Positions 1 to 9,205 of a DNA stretch of 64,000 nucleotides are shown piece after piece. The stretch's first letter is position 1, and each line of letters begins with the position of its first letter. The notes below the pieces were generated by a model that searched no databases, was not told the DNA's origin, and worked only from the letters and a program-made list of their open reading frames with translations. The stretch lies in contig CATXZD010000006.1 in assembly GCA_958403905.1 (NCBI GenBank), positions 62,001 through 126,000 of the forward strand, given 5' to 3'. A program made the position numbers and the translations under genes. This DNA is from an uncultured Ruminococcus sp. (lineage in GTDB: Bacteria; Bacillota; Clostridia; Oscillospirales; Acutalibacteraceae).

Positions 1-412
1 AATTCATATTATTGAACTCTGCGCCGCCTGCAATATAAATCAGCGCGCCGACAAGAAGTATGATAAGCGAACTTATTATTATTTTGGCTTTAAATCTGGC
101 AACTTGTTTTTCTTTTTCAGTTATCAGGCAGAGGTAAATCATTAGAATAGGAATAAGAAAAATTCCGAATCCAAACACTCCGAAGAAAAAGCTTCTTACG
201 GCTGTCCAAACATTTTCGCCTTTTATAATTATCATCAATGCAAAAATCACTGCTATTGCACCGTAGATAATTGCCCTTACTCTGGGGCTTAGTCCTGTAT
301 GTACGGCAGTTTCAGGCTTTTTTGCTCTGCCCCTGCCCGTCTGTGTTTTGGCAGGAGCTTTTGATTTTTTACTTGCTGTTTGTCTTTTTGCCGTCTGCTT
401 TTTTGCCGACAA
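1..412 (-). CDS. ftsK: FtsK/SpoIIIE-type DNA translocase, N-terminal part (runs off the window)
   Basis: Only the first 137 or so codons are present; the gene continues beyond base 1. The start is a TTG at 412-410 with GGAGTG six to seven bases upstream. Seen: a Lys/Ala/Thr-rich basic tail of about 45 residues (repeats of the type AKKQTAKRQ), then hydrophobic segments (IIYGAIAVIFALMIII, FFFGVFGFGIFLIPILMIYLCL, IIISSLIILLVGALIYIAGG). A basic tail followed by a multi-TM block containing F(F)GxFGxGxxLxP is typical of the FtsK membrane domain. The ATPase motor and gamma domains would lie outside. tepA and spoIIIE are also neighbours in Bacillus, which supports the call. Expected role: septum-anchored pump clearing chromosomal DNA at division or sporulation. 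It lies 31 bases behind uppP and is probably co-transcribed with it. The motor domain is not visible, so identity is probable, not certain. Confidence 0.68.
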   Translation of the reverse strand, partial: MSAKKQTAKRQTASKKSKAPAKTQTGRGRAKKPETAVHTGLSPRVRAIIYGAIAVIFALMIIIKGENVWTAVRSFFFGVFGFGIFLIPILMIYLCLITEKEKQVARFKAKIIISSLIILLVGALIYIAGGAEFNNMN

Positions 413-443
413 TCAAATCACTCCCTGTTTATAACTTCCTTAA

Positions 444-1403
444 TTACCAATTAATATGTGCACCTGTAAAAAGATTTACTCCCGTATTCATTTCGATAAT
501 TGAGATCACTATAAAAGCAACGCCGACAATTGCCGTGTAAATTACGAAAATGCTCATTTTGTCCGACTTTAAGAACCACTTGAAGATAACAATTGAAAGG
601 TAGCCGACAACGGCTGATGCAATTACGCCTGCAATTATTACGCCGATTTCAACGTTGATTCCCTCAGGAGATTTGATTGCATCTATGCCCTCTAAAAGTG
701 CGGCGGCAATAATTGACGGAACACCTAAAACGAATGTGAAGTCAAGAGCCTTTTGCTTATTTATTCCTCTCATCTCACCTACTGCGAGCGTTGAACCCGA
801 ACGTGAAAGTCCCGGAAGAATTGCAGCTGCTACCTGCATAAGACCTACGCACACTGCGTCAAGAATTGTGTAGCTTTCTCGTTCTTTTGAACTTGTTTTG
901 CCTGAACCTTTAAGGTGCTTTCCGCCCCTTGCTGAATTTCGGCGGTTGCAGATAATTCCGATTGTGAGAAGTACACTCGTAACAAGAAGCGAAATTGCAG
1001 TTACAAGCAGTATCGGACTTGCTGAGAGAAGTTCAGCTAAATCTTTGATTTTCATATCCGTTCCCGGAATCGGCAGGAACAGCAGGAATAACGGAATAAG
1101 ACCGATAATGAGCATCATAATAAGATTCCGCTCATAATTCATATTACTCCACTTGAATTTGCCTGTGAAAATATCCTTTACCATTGAACAAAACTCTTTG
1201 ATAAGGCTCCATATAAGCTTGTAATAAAATGCTATTACGGCAACGAGCGTTCCCACGTGAAGCATTACGTTGAAAAACAGATTGCCGTCACCGCTTGTTC
1301 CTAAAATATGCTGTGTAATAGCAAGGTGACCGCTGCTGGATACCGGCAAAAACTCTGTAAGTCCCTGAACAATACCCTGAATAATGGCGTCAAGAATTGA
1401 CAT
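444..1403 (-). CDS. uppP: Undecaprenyl-diphosphate phosphatase (BacA family)
   Basis: Dephosphorylates undecaprenyl diphosphate to the monophosphate carrier used for lipid II and other surface glycans; integral membrane enzyme. The 319-aa product carries both family signatures: GLTEFLPVSSSGH at residues 14-26 (catalytic Glu and Ser/His segment) and LPGLSRSGST at about 196-205 (catalytic Arg). Multiple hydrophobic helices span the chain. A charged insert of about 25 residues (RRNSARGGKHLKGSGKTSSKE region, near residues 153-178) makes it longer than the common 265-280 aa form; such inserts occur in clostridial homologues. ATG at 1403 has AAAGGAG eleven bases upstream. It follows tepA by 64 bases and precedes the ftsK-like gene by 31. 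Confidence 0.96.
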   Translation of the reverse strand: MSILDAIIQGIVQGLTEFLPVSSSGHLAITQHILGTSGDGNLFFNVMLHVGTLVAVIAFYYKLIWSLIKEFCSMVKDIFTGKFKWSNMNYERNLIMMLIIGLIPLFLLFLPIPGTDMKIKDLAELLSASPILLVTAISLLVTSVLLTIGIICNRRNSARGGKHLKGSGKTSSKERESYTILDAVCVGLMQVAAAILPGLSRSGSTLAVGEMRGINKQKALDFTFVLGVPSIIAAALLEGIDAIKSPEGINVEIGVIIAGVIASAVVGYLSIVIFKWFLKSDKMSIFVIYTAIVGVAFIVISIIEMNTGVNLFTGAHINW

Positions 1404-1467
1404 AGTATGTACTCCTTTTAAATTTAATATAAAATAATATATATGTATTCGGGCATTATGCCCGAAT

Positions 1468-2295
1468 TTATTTCTTTGCTCTGCTGCTTTTCGATCTTGT
1501 TTTTTTCTTATCGGTTTTCGGCTCTTTTGATTCTTTTATCAAATCGTAAAGAGCGTCTATTGCATCGGAAACTGTGCCGACTCCGTCAATAAGTCCCTCG
1601 TCAACAGCCTCTTCACCCTCTAAAATTGTGCCGATGTCCATAACAAGCTCGCCTGTATTCAGCACAAGTTCATTGTAGCGTTCTTTTGTTATATCAGAAT
1701 TTTCGGCAACAAAGGTTGTGATTCTGTCCTGCATACGTTGAAAATATTCAAACGTCTGCGGCACACCGAGAGTAAGCCCCGTTGTGCGAACAGGGTGAAC
1801 GGTCATTGATGCGCTTTTGGCTATAAAGCTCTTTTTTGCCGCTACCGCTAACGGGATTCCGATTGAGTGACCGCCTCCGAGCACAATTGAAACAGTCGGC
1901 TTTTTCATACCCGAAATCACCTCGGCAATTGCAAGACCTGCCTCGACATCTCCGCCGACAGTGTTAATAAGAATTAACAAACCGTCAATTCTCTCGTCCT
2001 CTTCAATAGAAACAAGCAAGGGAATAACGTGCTCGTACTTGGTAGTTTTGTTCTGTTGAGGAAGAATATAATGACCTTCTATCTGACCGATAATCGTCAG
2101 ACAATGTATAATACTGTCTTTGTGGGCAGTGAGCACAGAACCTATTTCATCAATCTGGTCGGTGTGCTCCTCGCTTATCGGACTATCATTTTCAACCTTT
2201 TGCGGATCATCGTCAAAATTAGGATTTTTGACGAAATTATCCCTACTCTTCTTATCTGACTTATCCGACTTTGAAGATTTCGATTTTTGTGACAT
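1468..2295 (-). CDS. tepA: TepA-like ClpP-fold serine protease
   Basis: 275-aa cytosolic ClpP/crotonase-fold protein matching the TepA (YmfB, translocation-enhancing peptidase) family. Seen: an N-terminal Lys/Ser/Asp-rich tail of about 45 residues, then the [15 protein letters not shown] segment, [11 protein letters not shown] at the position of the ClpP nucleophile motif, and [22 protein letters not shown], all hallmark TepA blocks. The start was placed at ATG 2295 because GGAGGTG sits seven bases upstream; an in-frame ATG 17 codons earlier has no ribosome binding site. TepA has been linked to protein export and to degradation of spore small acid-soluble proteins in Bacillus; the exact role here is not known. 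It is the first gene of the tepA-uppP-ftsK run and has its own promoter. Confidence 0.88.
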   Translation of the reverse strand: MSQKSKSSKSDKSDKKSRDNFVKNPNFDDDPQKVENDSPISEEHTDQIDEIGSVLTAHKDSIIHCLTIIGQIEGHYILPQQNKTTKYEHVIPLLVSIEEDERIDGLLILINTVGGDVEAGLAIAEVISGMKKPTVSIVLGGGHSIGIPLAVAAKKSFIAKSASMTVHPVRTTGLTLGVPQTFEYFQRMQDRITTFVAENSDITKERYNELVLNTGELVMDIGTILEGEEAVDEGLIDGVGTVSDAIDALYDLIKESKEPKTDKKKTRSKSSRAKK

Positions 2296-2382
2296 AACTA
2301 TGCACCTCCGAGAAATATTGTTTCCCGAAAGCTTTCGGTAATTCACATTTAATAAATTATATGCTAAAGCAATATAAAAAAT

Positions 2383-2411
2383 ATTATAACATTTTAAGCA
2401 ATATTTTTCAA
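2383..2411 (-). promoter_or_regulatory. Sigma-A promoter for tepA-uppP-ftsK
   Basis: On the minus strand TTGAAA (2411-2406) and TATAAT (2388-2383) are separated by exactly 17 bases, giving a near-consensus vegetative promoter about 90 bases upstream of the tepA start. Prediction from sequence only. Confidence 0.7.
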
Positions 2412-2503
2412 TCTTTTTATGCTTATATTTCTTAAAAACAATAATTATTTAAAAGAATTATAGTACTATAGAGTATAAATAACATAATCGGAGTGATATT
2501 TAA

Positions 2504-3799
2504 TTGACATCTGACATAATTATGGGTATTGTCATTGCGATACTCGTGCTTTTATCAGCGTTTTTTTCTGCTACTGAAACGGCGTTTTCCTTTGTAAACA
2601 AAATCCGAATTCAGCACAGCGTTGATAACGGCAACAAAAAGGCAACAAAAGTGCTTTATGTTATCGAAAATTTTGACAATGCCCTTACAACAATCCTTAT
2701 TTGCAACAACATAGTAAACCTGAGCTGTTCTTCAGTAGCTACAGTGCTGTTTACACACGTGTTTAATGACTTAGGTCCCGCAATAGCTACAGGAGTTATT
2801 ACGCTTTTGGTGCTGACATTCGGTGAGGTTATTCCTAAGTGTCTTGCAAAGGAGCACTGCGATGCTTTTTCGCTTAAAACAGCAGGCTTTCTGCGTGTGC
2901 TTATGCTCATACTCAAACCGTTTGTTTTTGTCTTTTTAAAGCTGAAATCACTTGCGCTTAAAATTGCAGGCGGAAGCGAAGATAGTCCCTCAGTTACCGA
3001 GAATGAACTAAAATACATTGTTGAGAGCATTGAAGAAGAAGGCGTACTTGAAGAATGTGAAAGCGAAATGGTGCGCTCCGCGCTTGACTTTGACGAAAAG
3101 ACGGCAGATGAAATTCTTACGCCGAGAGTTGACGTTACTTTTATCAACATTAACGACAGTCAGGAAAAAATTAAGGATATTATAATAGAAAACAGGTACT
3201 CGCGTATTCCCGTTTATGAGGAAACGGTTGACCACATTGTTGGAATTCTGCACACAAGAGATTATCTTGAGTCGCTTGCAGACGGAAAAGCCCCTGATTT
3301 ACACGACATAATGCAATCACCGTACTTTGTTTTCAGAACTCAACAACTTTCAAAGATTTTGAATGCATTTAAGCGCACCAAAATTCATCTTGCAATCGTC
3401 ACCGACGAATACGGCGGAACGCTTGGTATTGTAACCATGGAGGATCTGCTTGAAGAAATTGTAGGAGAAATTTGGGATGAGGACGAGGAAATTGAACACA
3501 ATTACTACAAAATCGGTAAGGGTGAATTCCTTGTAAACGGAGATATTGAGCTTGATGACTTGCTTGCCTTGTTTGATATGGACGAAAACGCAATTGAAAG
3601 CGACAGCGTAACAGTCGGGGGATTCATTCTTGAACACGCAGGTACTATTCCTCACAAGCGTCAGCGCATTGAAGCAGACGGCTTCAGCTTTACCGTTATG
3701 GAGGTAAAGGATCAGAGAATTTTAAGAGTTGTAGTTAAAAAGCTTGACTCACAAAACGAAGAACAATCTGAAGAAAAAGAAAATCCAATTGATGATTAA
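2504..3799 (+). CDS. CNNM/CorC-type membrane protein with CBS pair (hemolysin family)
   Basis: 431 aa. Domain order seen: DUF21/CNNM membrane domain (about residues 1-190, with hydrophobic helices such as IIMGIVIAILVLLSAFFSATETAF and AIATGVITLLVLTFGEVIPK), a cytosolic CBS pair (about 200-325; TADEILTPRVDVTFI, YSRIPVYEE, IVTDEYGGTLGIVTMEDLLEEIVGEI), and a C-terminal CorC/HlyC domain (about 340-420). This layout is that of the YtfL/YhdP/CorC group implicated in Mg2+ or Na+ transport and homeostasis; hemolysin in the family name is historical. Start is TTG with GGAGTG eight bases upstream. The last 20 residues are an acidic/Gln tail. It is monocistronic, followed by a strong terminator. Substrate cannot be read from sequence. 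Confidence 0.9.
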   Translation: MTSDIIMGIVIAILVLLSAFFSATETAFSFVNKIRIQHSVDNGNKKATKVLYVIENFDNALTTILICNNIVNLSCSSVATVLFTHVFNDLGPAIATGVITLLVLTFGEVIPKCLAKEHCDAFSLKTAGFLRVLMLILKPFVFVFLKLKSLALKIAGGSEDSPSVTENELKYIVESIEEEGVLEECESEMVRSALDFDEKTADEILTPRVDVTFININDSQEKIKDIIIENRYSRIPVYEETVDHIVGILHTRDYLESLADGKAPDLHDIMQSPYFVFRTQQLSKILNAFKRTKIHLAIVTDEYGGTLGIVTMEDLLEEIVGEIWDEDEEIEHNYYKIGKGEFLVNGDIELDDLLALFDMDENAIESDSVTVGGFILEHAGTIPHKRQRIEADGFSFTVMEVKDQRILRVVVKKLDSQNEEQSEEKENPIDD

Positions 3800-3809
3800 T
3801 TATCTTATA

Positions 3810-3840
3810 CAGGGAACAGTTAAGTCTGTTCCCTGTTTTT
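3810..3840 (+). terminator. Rho-independent terminator after the CBS-domain gene
   Basis: A perfect 10-bp stem (CAGGGAACAG at 3810-3819 with CTGTTCCCTG at 3826-3835), 6-base loop, then five T residues. Confidence 0.92.
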
Positions 3841-3870
3841 ATCTTCATTTTATTGTTTTACATTAAAAAT

Positions 3871-3900
3871 AAAACAAAAAGCGACGGCTTTTGCCGTCGC
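3871..3900 (-). terminator. Rho-independent terminator after ftsZ
   Basis: 8-bp stem GCGACGGC/GCCGTCGC (3881-3888 and 3893-3900) with a 4-base loop. On the minus strand it is followed by CTTTTTGTTTT. It marks the 3' end of the dcw cluster. Confidence 0.9.
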
Positions 3901-3942
3901 TGATTTTTAGGAAAACTTATAAGTAAAATGACTGATTACTTA

Positions 3943-5043
3943 TTACTTATTGAATATAGACATAATATCGTAGAATGTATCATCCTCATCATCTGTCTTG
4001 TCCTTTGTAGATTTTGAAGCAGAATTGTCAGCTTCCTTATCAACAATTACGGACTCATTTTCAAGCTTTTTCTTTGCCATCTGACCATCACCGTTAAAGC
4101 CTGTTGCAATTACGGTTACGCTCATTTCATCCTGCATCTTGTCATCAATTACAGCACCCCAGATAATGTTAGCGTCATCAGAAACCTTGTCCTTAATCAT
4201 TGTTGAAGCTGCGTCAATGTCATCAAGACTAACATCAGCAGACGCTGTGATATTGATAATAACACCCTTTGCACCGTCAATTGAGGTTTCAAGAAGCGGA
4301 CTTGAAACAGCTTTGTCTGCTGCAACGGTAGCCTTGTCCTTACCTGTTGCACTGCCCATACCCATATGAGCATAGCCTGCGTCCTTCATTACCGAAGTAA
4401 CGTCTGCAAAGTCAAGGTTTACAAGACCGGGAAGAAGAATAAGGTCAGAAATACTCTGAACACCCTGTCGTAAAACATCGTCCGCAATTTCAAATGCATT
4501 CTGAAGTGTAATGCTTGTATCAGAAACATATTTAAGTCTTTCATTTGGAACGATGATAAGCGAATCAACACAAGCAGAAAGCTCTGCAATGCCCTGTTCA
4601 GCCTGAGTCATTCTTCTCTTACCCTCAAAAGCAAACGGCTTTGTAACTACGCCTACTGTGAGGATTCCCATATCCTTTGCGATTTTAGCAACAACAGGAG
4701 CAGCACCTGTACCTGTGCCGCCGCCCATACCTGCGGTAACAAACACCATATCGGTATCTTTCAAAAGAGAGGCAATTTCGTCTTTGCTTTCCTCTGCGGC
4801 GCTCTGACCAATTGCGGGCATTGAGCCTGCGCCCTTGCCTCTTGTAAGTTTTTCACCAATCTGTATTTTCTGAGAAGCTTTTGAAAGTCTTAAAACGTGC
4901 TCATCTGTATTTATTGCAATAAATTCAACATTCTTAACTTCCATTGCTACCATTCGATTAACGGCATTTCCGCCGCCTCCGCCGACACCTATAACCTTAA
5001 TTTTAGGCATATACTCATTTTCCAATTCCAGTTCAAAAGCCAT
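3943..5043 (-). CDS. ftsZ: Cell division protein FtsZ
   Basis: Tubulin-like GTPase that forms the division ring. 366 aa. Seen: [18 protein letters not shown] near the N terminus, the GTP-binding loop [11 protein letters not shown], the T7-loop region NLDFADV, and a variable acidic/Ser/Lys linker ending in a conserved short tail ([10 protein letters not shown]) expected to bind partners such as SepF, FtsA or EzrA-type proteins. ATG 5043 was chosen over an upstream in-frame ATG because GGAGGAC lies eight bases before it and the product then starts like other FtsZ proteins. It is the last gene of the cluster, 155 bases after ftsQ; no ftsA is present between them, as is usual for many Clostridia. 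Confidence 0.97.
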   Translation of the reverse strand: MAFELELENEYMPKIKVIGVGGGGGNAVNRMVAMEVKNVEFIAINTDEHVLRLSKASQKIQIGEKLTRGKGAGSMPAIGQSAAEESKDEIASLLKDTDMVFVTAGMGGGTGTGAAPVVAKIAKDMGILTVGVVTKPFAFEGKRRMTQAEQGIAELSACVDSLIIVPNERLKYVSDTSITLQNAFEIADDVLRQGVQSISDLILLPGLVNLDFADVTSVMKDAGYAHMGMGSATGKDKATVAADKAVSSPLLETSIDGAKGVIINITASADVSLDDIDAASTMIKDKVSDDANIIWGAVIDDKMQDEMSVTVIATGFNGDGQMAKKKLENESVIVDKEADNSASKSTKDKTDDEDDTFYDIMSIFNK

Positions 5044-5198
5044 TTTTACGTCCTCCTTAAAATCTTTTAAGCACTGTATAGCGATAAAATTCCATAATAT
5101 TTTAGAGTACACAATTATAATCTATATATTATCATACTTTTGCAAAAATATCAATGCTTTTAATATTATTTTCTGCAATTTTAATGATAATTTTTAAA

Positions 5199-6605
5199 TT
5201 ATTCGGCACTATACACATCGCCGTTTGCATACGAATCGCCATTGTCGGAATAATGGTACTGATATGCGCCGTCACCTGTATCTCCGTAATAATCAGTGCC
5301 GTTGTTTGTATATTCATCGTTTGAATATGAGTTGTCAGAGTATGTGTCGCCGCTCCACGTGTAGCCATTATCATAATACTGATTATTGTCATTATAATAT
5401 TGGTTACTATCAGAATAATCAGCAGGTGCAGTAGTCGGTGGTGCAGTAGTCGGCACAGCCGTTTCGGCAGGTTTGTATCGTGAAACCTTTGTTGTATTGC
5501 AGGCGGATACATCAAGTGTTCCTGCAATCGCACCTGTGTTATTCGGGTCAAGCTTTTCGTTAATAATAGCCATTGCCGTTCTTATTTTATAATCAATATC
5601 CTCAGGCAATCCGATATTAATTGAAATTCGATTGTCGTATTCAAGTGTGATGTTTGCCGTATCGGTAATGTCAAAAGCCGTAATATTCTTTACGTCATTT
5701 GCCTTAAGACTTGCGGAAACGTCCTCAAGAATATCGGGCACATTTTCATCGCTGAAAGAAACATAGTCGCCGGGTTTTGTGCTCTTAAGCTTGTCACATT
5801 TTAGTTCGGGGAGCTTGTCCTCGTTGCTGTCAACATTGTCAAGAATACGACCCTTTGCGCTTATAAGAAGATACTTATCACCGTTTTTTATAACATATGA
5901 CGGCACGGCGTCTGTAATTTTTATGGTGATTGTATCGGGAATTGAAAAGCTTATTTCAGCCTTTTCGACATACGGCAGATTGTCGGATATGTTTTCGGGA
6001 GTACTGTTAAATGCTCCGACTATGATGTTCTGCTGCAACTCAACTCCGCTGAACGCAATTATCTGATCATCGTAATAATACTTGTCACCTTCAACCTCAA
6101 TCTTCTCTGTTTTGAAAAGCACAGTAAGACTAAGAACTACGCCAATTACAAGCACAGCAGTAAAGATTAAGCCGTAAATTAAAATGCGTCGGATTTTTAA
6201 TTGCTTTTGCGTAATCGGCTTTTTGCGCCTGCGGATGACTTCGTTTTCCTGTTGATGAATTTCCTTTGCACGGCGCTCTTGCTTCTGTCTTGCGCCATAC
6301 TCGTCTATGTAATAGCCGTCGTTAAAATCCTGCGGTTCAAGGTTTCTGATTCTCTCCTCGCTCTCGCGCATATATTTTTCTTCACGGCTGATATTTTCAA
6401 ATTTTACTGTTTTTCCTGAATTAACAGCCTCCTCAATCTTGCTTGAGGAACGCTTTTTGGAAGTAGTTTTTTTAGCTGTGGCAGAGGATTTCTTTGCCTT
6501 TTTATCCTGTTCTCTATGATATTTCTGAGCTTGTTTTGCAGCTGATTTTCTTTGCTTTGCCAACTGCTTTTTGTCCTTTGACGAAAGTTCTCTTCTGTCG
6601 CTCAT
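5199..6605 (-). CDS. ftsQ: FtsQ/DivIB-type cell division protein with Tyr/Asn-rich tail
   Basis: Bitopic divisome protein, 468 aa from ATG 6605 (GGGGGAAG seven bases upstream; a TTG two codons earlier is too close to that site). Seen: a long highly charged cytosolic region (Lys/Glu/Arg, about residues 1-140), one TM segment (ILIYGLIFTAVLVIGVVLSL, about 143-165), a POTRA domain beginning KTEKIEVEGDKYY and continuing through the NLPYVEKAEISFSIPDTITIKI strand, then a beta domain to about residue 385. The remainder is a TAPPTTAPA linker and a tail of about 73 residues with 16 tyrosines and many Asp/Asn/Ser/Gly. The tail is outside the membrane and has no function I recognise. FtsQ normally bridges FtsL/DivIC and the septal synthase; the position in the dcw cluster supports this. 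Confidence 0.88.
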   Translation of the reverse strand: MSDRRELSSKDKKQLAKQRKSAAKQAQKYHREQDKKAKKSSATAKKTTSKKRSSSKIEEAVNSGKTVKFENISREEKYMRESEERIRNLEPQDFNDGYYIDEYGARQKQERRAKEIHQQENEVIRRRKKPITQKQLKIRRILIYGLIFTAVLVIGVVLSLTVLFKTEKIEVEGDKYYYDDQIIAFSGVELQQNIIVGAFNSTPENISDNLPYVEKAEISFSIPDTITIKITDAVPSYVIKNGDKYLLISAKGRILDNVDSNEDKLPELKCDKLKSTKPGDYVSFSDENVPDILEDVSASLKANDVKNITAFDITDTANITLEYDNRISINIGLPEDIDYKIRTAMAIINEKLDPNNTGAIAGTLDVSACNTTKVSRYKPAETAVPTTAPPTTAPADYSDSNQYYNDNNQYYDNGYTWSGDTYSDNSYSNDEYTNNGTDYYGDTGDGAYQYHYSDNGDSYANGDVYSAE

Positions 6606-6675
6606 CGGCAAACTTCCCCCTTTCCTTACTTTTGGTTTTATCGGGCGACCGCACAGGGCCGCCCTGCAATATTTT

Positions 6676-7929
6676 CTATATTTTCTTTATATCAGCACCG
6701 AGTGCAGACAGCGTAAGCTCAAAATTTTCATATCCCCGTTCAAGGTATTTTACTCCGCTGATTTCGGTGCATGCTTCTGCGCAAAGTCCTGCAACAACAA
6801 GCGCCGCCGCTCCGCGCAGGTCGGTAGCCTCGACAGGCGCACCGTAAAGTGATTTTACGCCCTCAACCACGGCAACTTTTCCGACGGTCTTTACGTTTGC
6901 TCCCATTCGGATAAGCTCGCCTGTATGTCTGTAGCGATTTTCAAATATGTTTTCAACAAAAACCGTAGTTCCGTCAGCTATGCAGGACATCGCAAGCAAA
7001 GGTGCCTGAGCGTCTGTCGGGAAGCCGGGATAGGGCATTGTTCTAACGGTTTTCATAGCTTTTAATTTTTCGGGAGCAGTAAATTCAAGCCTGCCGTTAC
7101 AGCATCTTACTTTACAGCCTGATTCCTCAAAAACAGGAATGATTGACGCAAGGTGACTGCAAATAACGCCGTCAAGTACAATTTTTGACCCCGTAACAGC
7201 GGCGCAAGCCATCAGCGTTGCACCGACTATTCTGTCGGGAATTATCGAGTGGCTCGTCGGATTCAGGGACTTGACGCCCTCTATTACGACAACACCCTCA
7301 CCTGCTCCGTAAATTTTTGCACCGCATTTGTTCAGAAAATCTGCAAGATCGCAAATTTCAGGTTCTCTTGCGGCATTTGTAATTGTTGTTGTACCTTCCG
7401 CCAGACAGGCGGCTATCATTATGTCCTCGGTTGCGCCAACGCTGGGAAACGAGAGGGAAATTTTAGTTCCCTTAAGCCCCTTTGGCACCGTGCAGTCAAG
7501 ACACCCATGCTTTTCTCGAATATCTGCACCCATTTCACGAAGTGCCATAAGATGCATATCAATAGGTCGCAGACCTATTTCACATCCACCCGGAAAGCTC
7601 ATTTTTGCTCTGCCTGTTCGTGCAAGTATTGCGCCAAGGAAGATAATTGAGCTTCTCGTTTTGCGCATAAGCTCGTCGGGAATATCACATTTGTCAATGG
7701 TATCGCAGTTTACAAGCACCGTACTGCCGCATCGACTGACCTTGCAGCCGAGATAACGCAGTATTCTCGCAGAAGATTCTATATCTGAAAGTAACGGGCA
7801 ATTGTAAATTACATTCTCGCCCTTTGTAAGTATCGTTGCCGCAAGAACAGGCAACGCACTGTTTTTGGCTCCTTGAACATATGTCTCTCCGCCCAGTTTT
7901 TTTCTTCCTGTTACAAGCAGTTTTGACAC
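6676..7929 (-). CDS. murA: UDP-N-acetylglucosamine 1-carboxyvinyltransferase
   Basis: First committed step of peptidoglycan synthesis: transfers enolpyruvate from PEP to UDP-GlcNAc in the cytosol. 417 aa, the usual length. Seen: the VQGAKNSALP substrate-binding segment (residues 18-27) and the active-site loop SFPGGCEIGLRPID with Cys116, the residue alkylated by fosfomycin, so Cys is retained and natural fosfomycin insensitivity through a Cys-to-Asp change is not expected. Start is GTG 7929 with GAGAGGGTG upstream. It sits between murG and ftsQ, 139 bases after murG; a 10-bp inverted repeat lies in that gap. Clostridia often have two murA copies; whether a second exists cannot be seen. Confidence 0.97.
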   Translation of the reverse strand: MSKLLVTGRKKLGGETYVQGAKNSALPVLAATILTKGENVIYNCPLLSDIESSARILRYLGCKVSRCGSTVLVNCDTIDKCDIPDELMRKTRSSIIFLGAILARTGRAKMSFPGGCEIGLRPIDMHLMALREMGADIREKHGCLDCTVPKGLKGTKISLSFPSVGATEDIMIAACLAEGTTTITNAAREPEICDLADFLNKCGAKIYGAGEGVVVIEGVKSLNPTSHSIIPDRIVGATLMACAAVTGSKIVLDGVICSHLASIIPVFEESGCKVRCCNGRLEFTAPEKLKAMKTVRTMPYPGFPTDAQAPLLAMSCIADGTTVFVENIFENRYRHTGELIRMGANVKTVGKVAVVEGVKSLYGAPVEATDLRGAAALVVAGLCAEACTEISGVKYLERGYENFELTLSALGADIKKI

Positions 7930-8000
7930 AGTAACACCCTCTCAAAAAGAATACCTTTACATTCTATGAGAAAGTTATGCCGATGTTACTAAAGTAATTT

Positions 8001-8068
8001 ATACTGATATTTGACTAAAAGCAGACTAAGATTAATAAAAATGTCTGTTTTTAATCGGATATCAGTAT
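8001..8068. repeat. Inverted repeat spanning the murG stop and the murA leader
   Basis: ATACTGATAT (8001-8010) and its exact complement ATATCAGTAT (8059-8068) are separated by 48 bases. The right arm abuts the murG stop codon. No T-tract follows on either strand, so it is not a classical terminator; it may be a long-range stem or an operator pair. Weakly supported function. Confidence 0.45.
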
Positions 8069-9186
8069 TAAACCAGTCCGAGTGTTTTCTTCACAACAGA
8101 ATAAATTCTTTCGTTTGCATCGGTAATTGCCATTTTGCGTGAGTTTTCGCTGATAGTTTTTAAATTTTCGGGAGATAAAAGCATTTTATCTGCGGCTTTC
8201 ATGAGAGTTTCGCCTGAAAGATCTGATTCCTCTATTATCTCGGCGGCTCCTGCGTTTACAAGCGCCATTGCATTGTGATACTGATGATTTTCCGCAACAT
8301 TAGGTGACGGAATCAGTATTGCCGGCTTACCCATAGCCTGTATTTCACTAAGCGTAATTGCTCCTGCACGGCATATCACAAGGTCAGCCGCCGCCATACA
8401 CACGGGCATATTGTCAATGTACGGTCTTATATCAAGGTTACTGCACTGTGAAATATCAGTTCCCTTCTCTTTTACAAGGTCCGGAAACCAGTCGCCGTAC
8501 TTACCATAAGCGTGAATATGCTGATACCTGCCGTCCTTGCCGCTTCGTGCAATAATATCCGCAACGGCTTCATTCATTTTTCTTGCGCCCAGACTGCCTC
8601 CGAACGATAGAATAAGAGGACGTTCGTCAACATTAAGTTCGGCTCTTGACTTCTCTTTATCTGCTGTTAGAATATCGCCTCTTACGGGATTTCCCGTAAC
8701 GACAAAGTCAGCCTTTTCAAAATATTTTTTTGCTTCCGGCACTGCAAGCATCACCTTACTGACGCTCTTTGAAAGCATTTTATTTGTCACGCCGGGATAT
8801 GCATTCTGCTCGTGGATAATGCAGGGAATACCCATTTTTGAAGCTGTTCTTATCACCGGACCGGAAACATATCCTCCCGTTCCTATACAAATATCGGGTT
8901 TAAATTCCGAGATAATTTTCTTTGCCTCGTGGGACGAGGTAAATGTTCTTGTAACAGTTTTTACGTTTTCAACCATATTCTTAGGTGAAAAGCTCCTCTT
9001 AAAACCGCTGATTGTTATTGATTTTATATCAAAACCTGCCTGCGGAACAAGCCTCTGCTCCATTCCGTCACGATTTCCTATAAACAAAAATTCGGTTTCG
9101 GGGCGTTTCTTTTTGATGTATCCGGCGATTGCAAGAGCAGGATTTATGTGCCCGGCCGTGCCGCCGCCTGCAAGCAAAACTTTCAT
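8068..9186 (-). CDS. murG: UDP-GlcNAc:undecaprenyl-PP-MurNAc-pentapeptide GlcNAc transferase
   Basis: Membrane-associated GT28 glycosyltransferase that turns lipid I into lipid II. 372 aa. Seen: LLAGGGTAGHINPALAI at the N terminus (diphosphate/lipid I loop), the second glycine-rich motif SFGGSLGARKMN, and the nucleotide-sugar segment CRAGAITLSEIQAMGKPAILIPSP with HQYHNA. ATG 9186 is preceded by GGAGG at seven bases, which rules out an in-frame ATG 11 codons upstream. It starts 19 bases after ftsW ends, so the two are surely co-transcribed. Confidence 0.97.
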   Translation of the reverse strand: MKVLLAGGGTAGHINPALAIAGYIKKKRPETEFLFIGNRDGMEQRLVPQAGFDIKSITISGFKRSFSPKNMVENVKTVTRTFTSSHEAKKIISEFKPDICIGTGGYVSGPVIRTASKMGIPCIIHEQNAYPGVTNKMLSKSVSKVMLAVPEAKKYFEKADFVVTGNPVRGDILTADKEKSRAELNVDERPLILSFGGSLGARKMNEAVADIIARSGKDGRYQHIHAYGKYGDWFPDLVKEKGTDISQCSNLDIRPYIDNMPVCMAAADLVICRAGAITLSEIQAMGKPAILIPSPNVAENHQYHNAMALVNAGAAEIIEESDLSGETLMKAADKMLLSPENLKTISENSRKMAITDANERIYSVVKKTLGLV

Positions 9187-9205
9187 ATACATTCCTCCGT
9201 ATATA

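Noticed and set aside
5132..5551. 139-codon frame antisense-shifted over the ftsQ tail (Thr/Ile/Met-rich)
   Set aside because: It is the repetitive, Tyr/Asn-rich ftsQ tail read in another frame; low-complexity composition keeps it open. No ribosome binding site.
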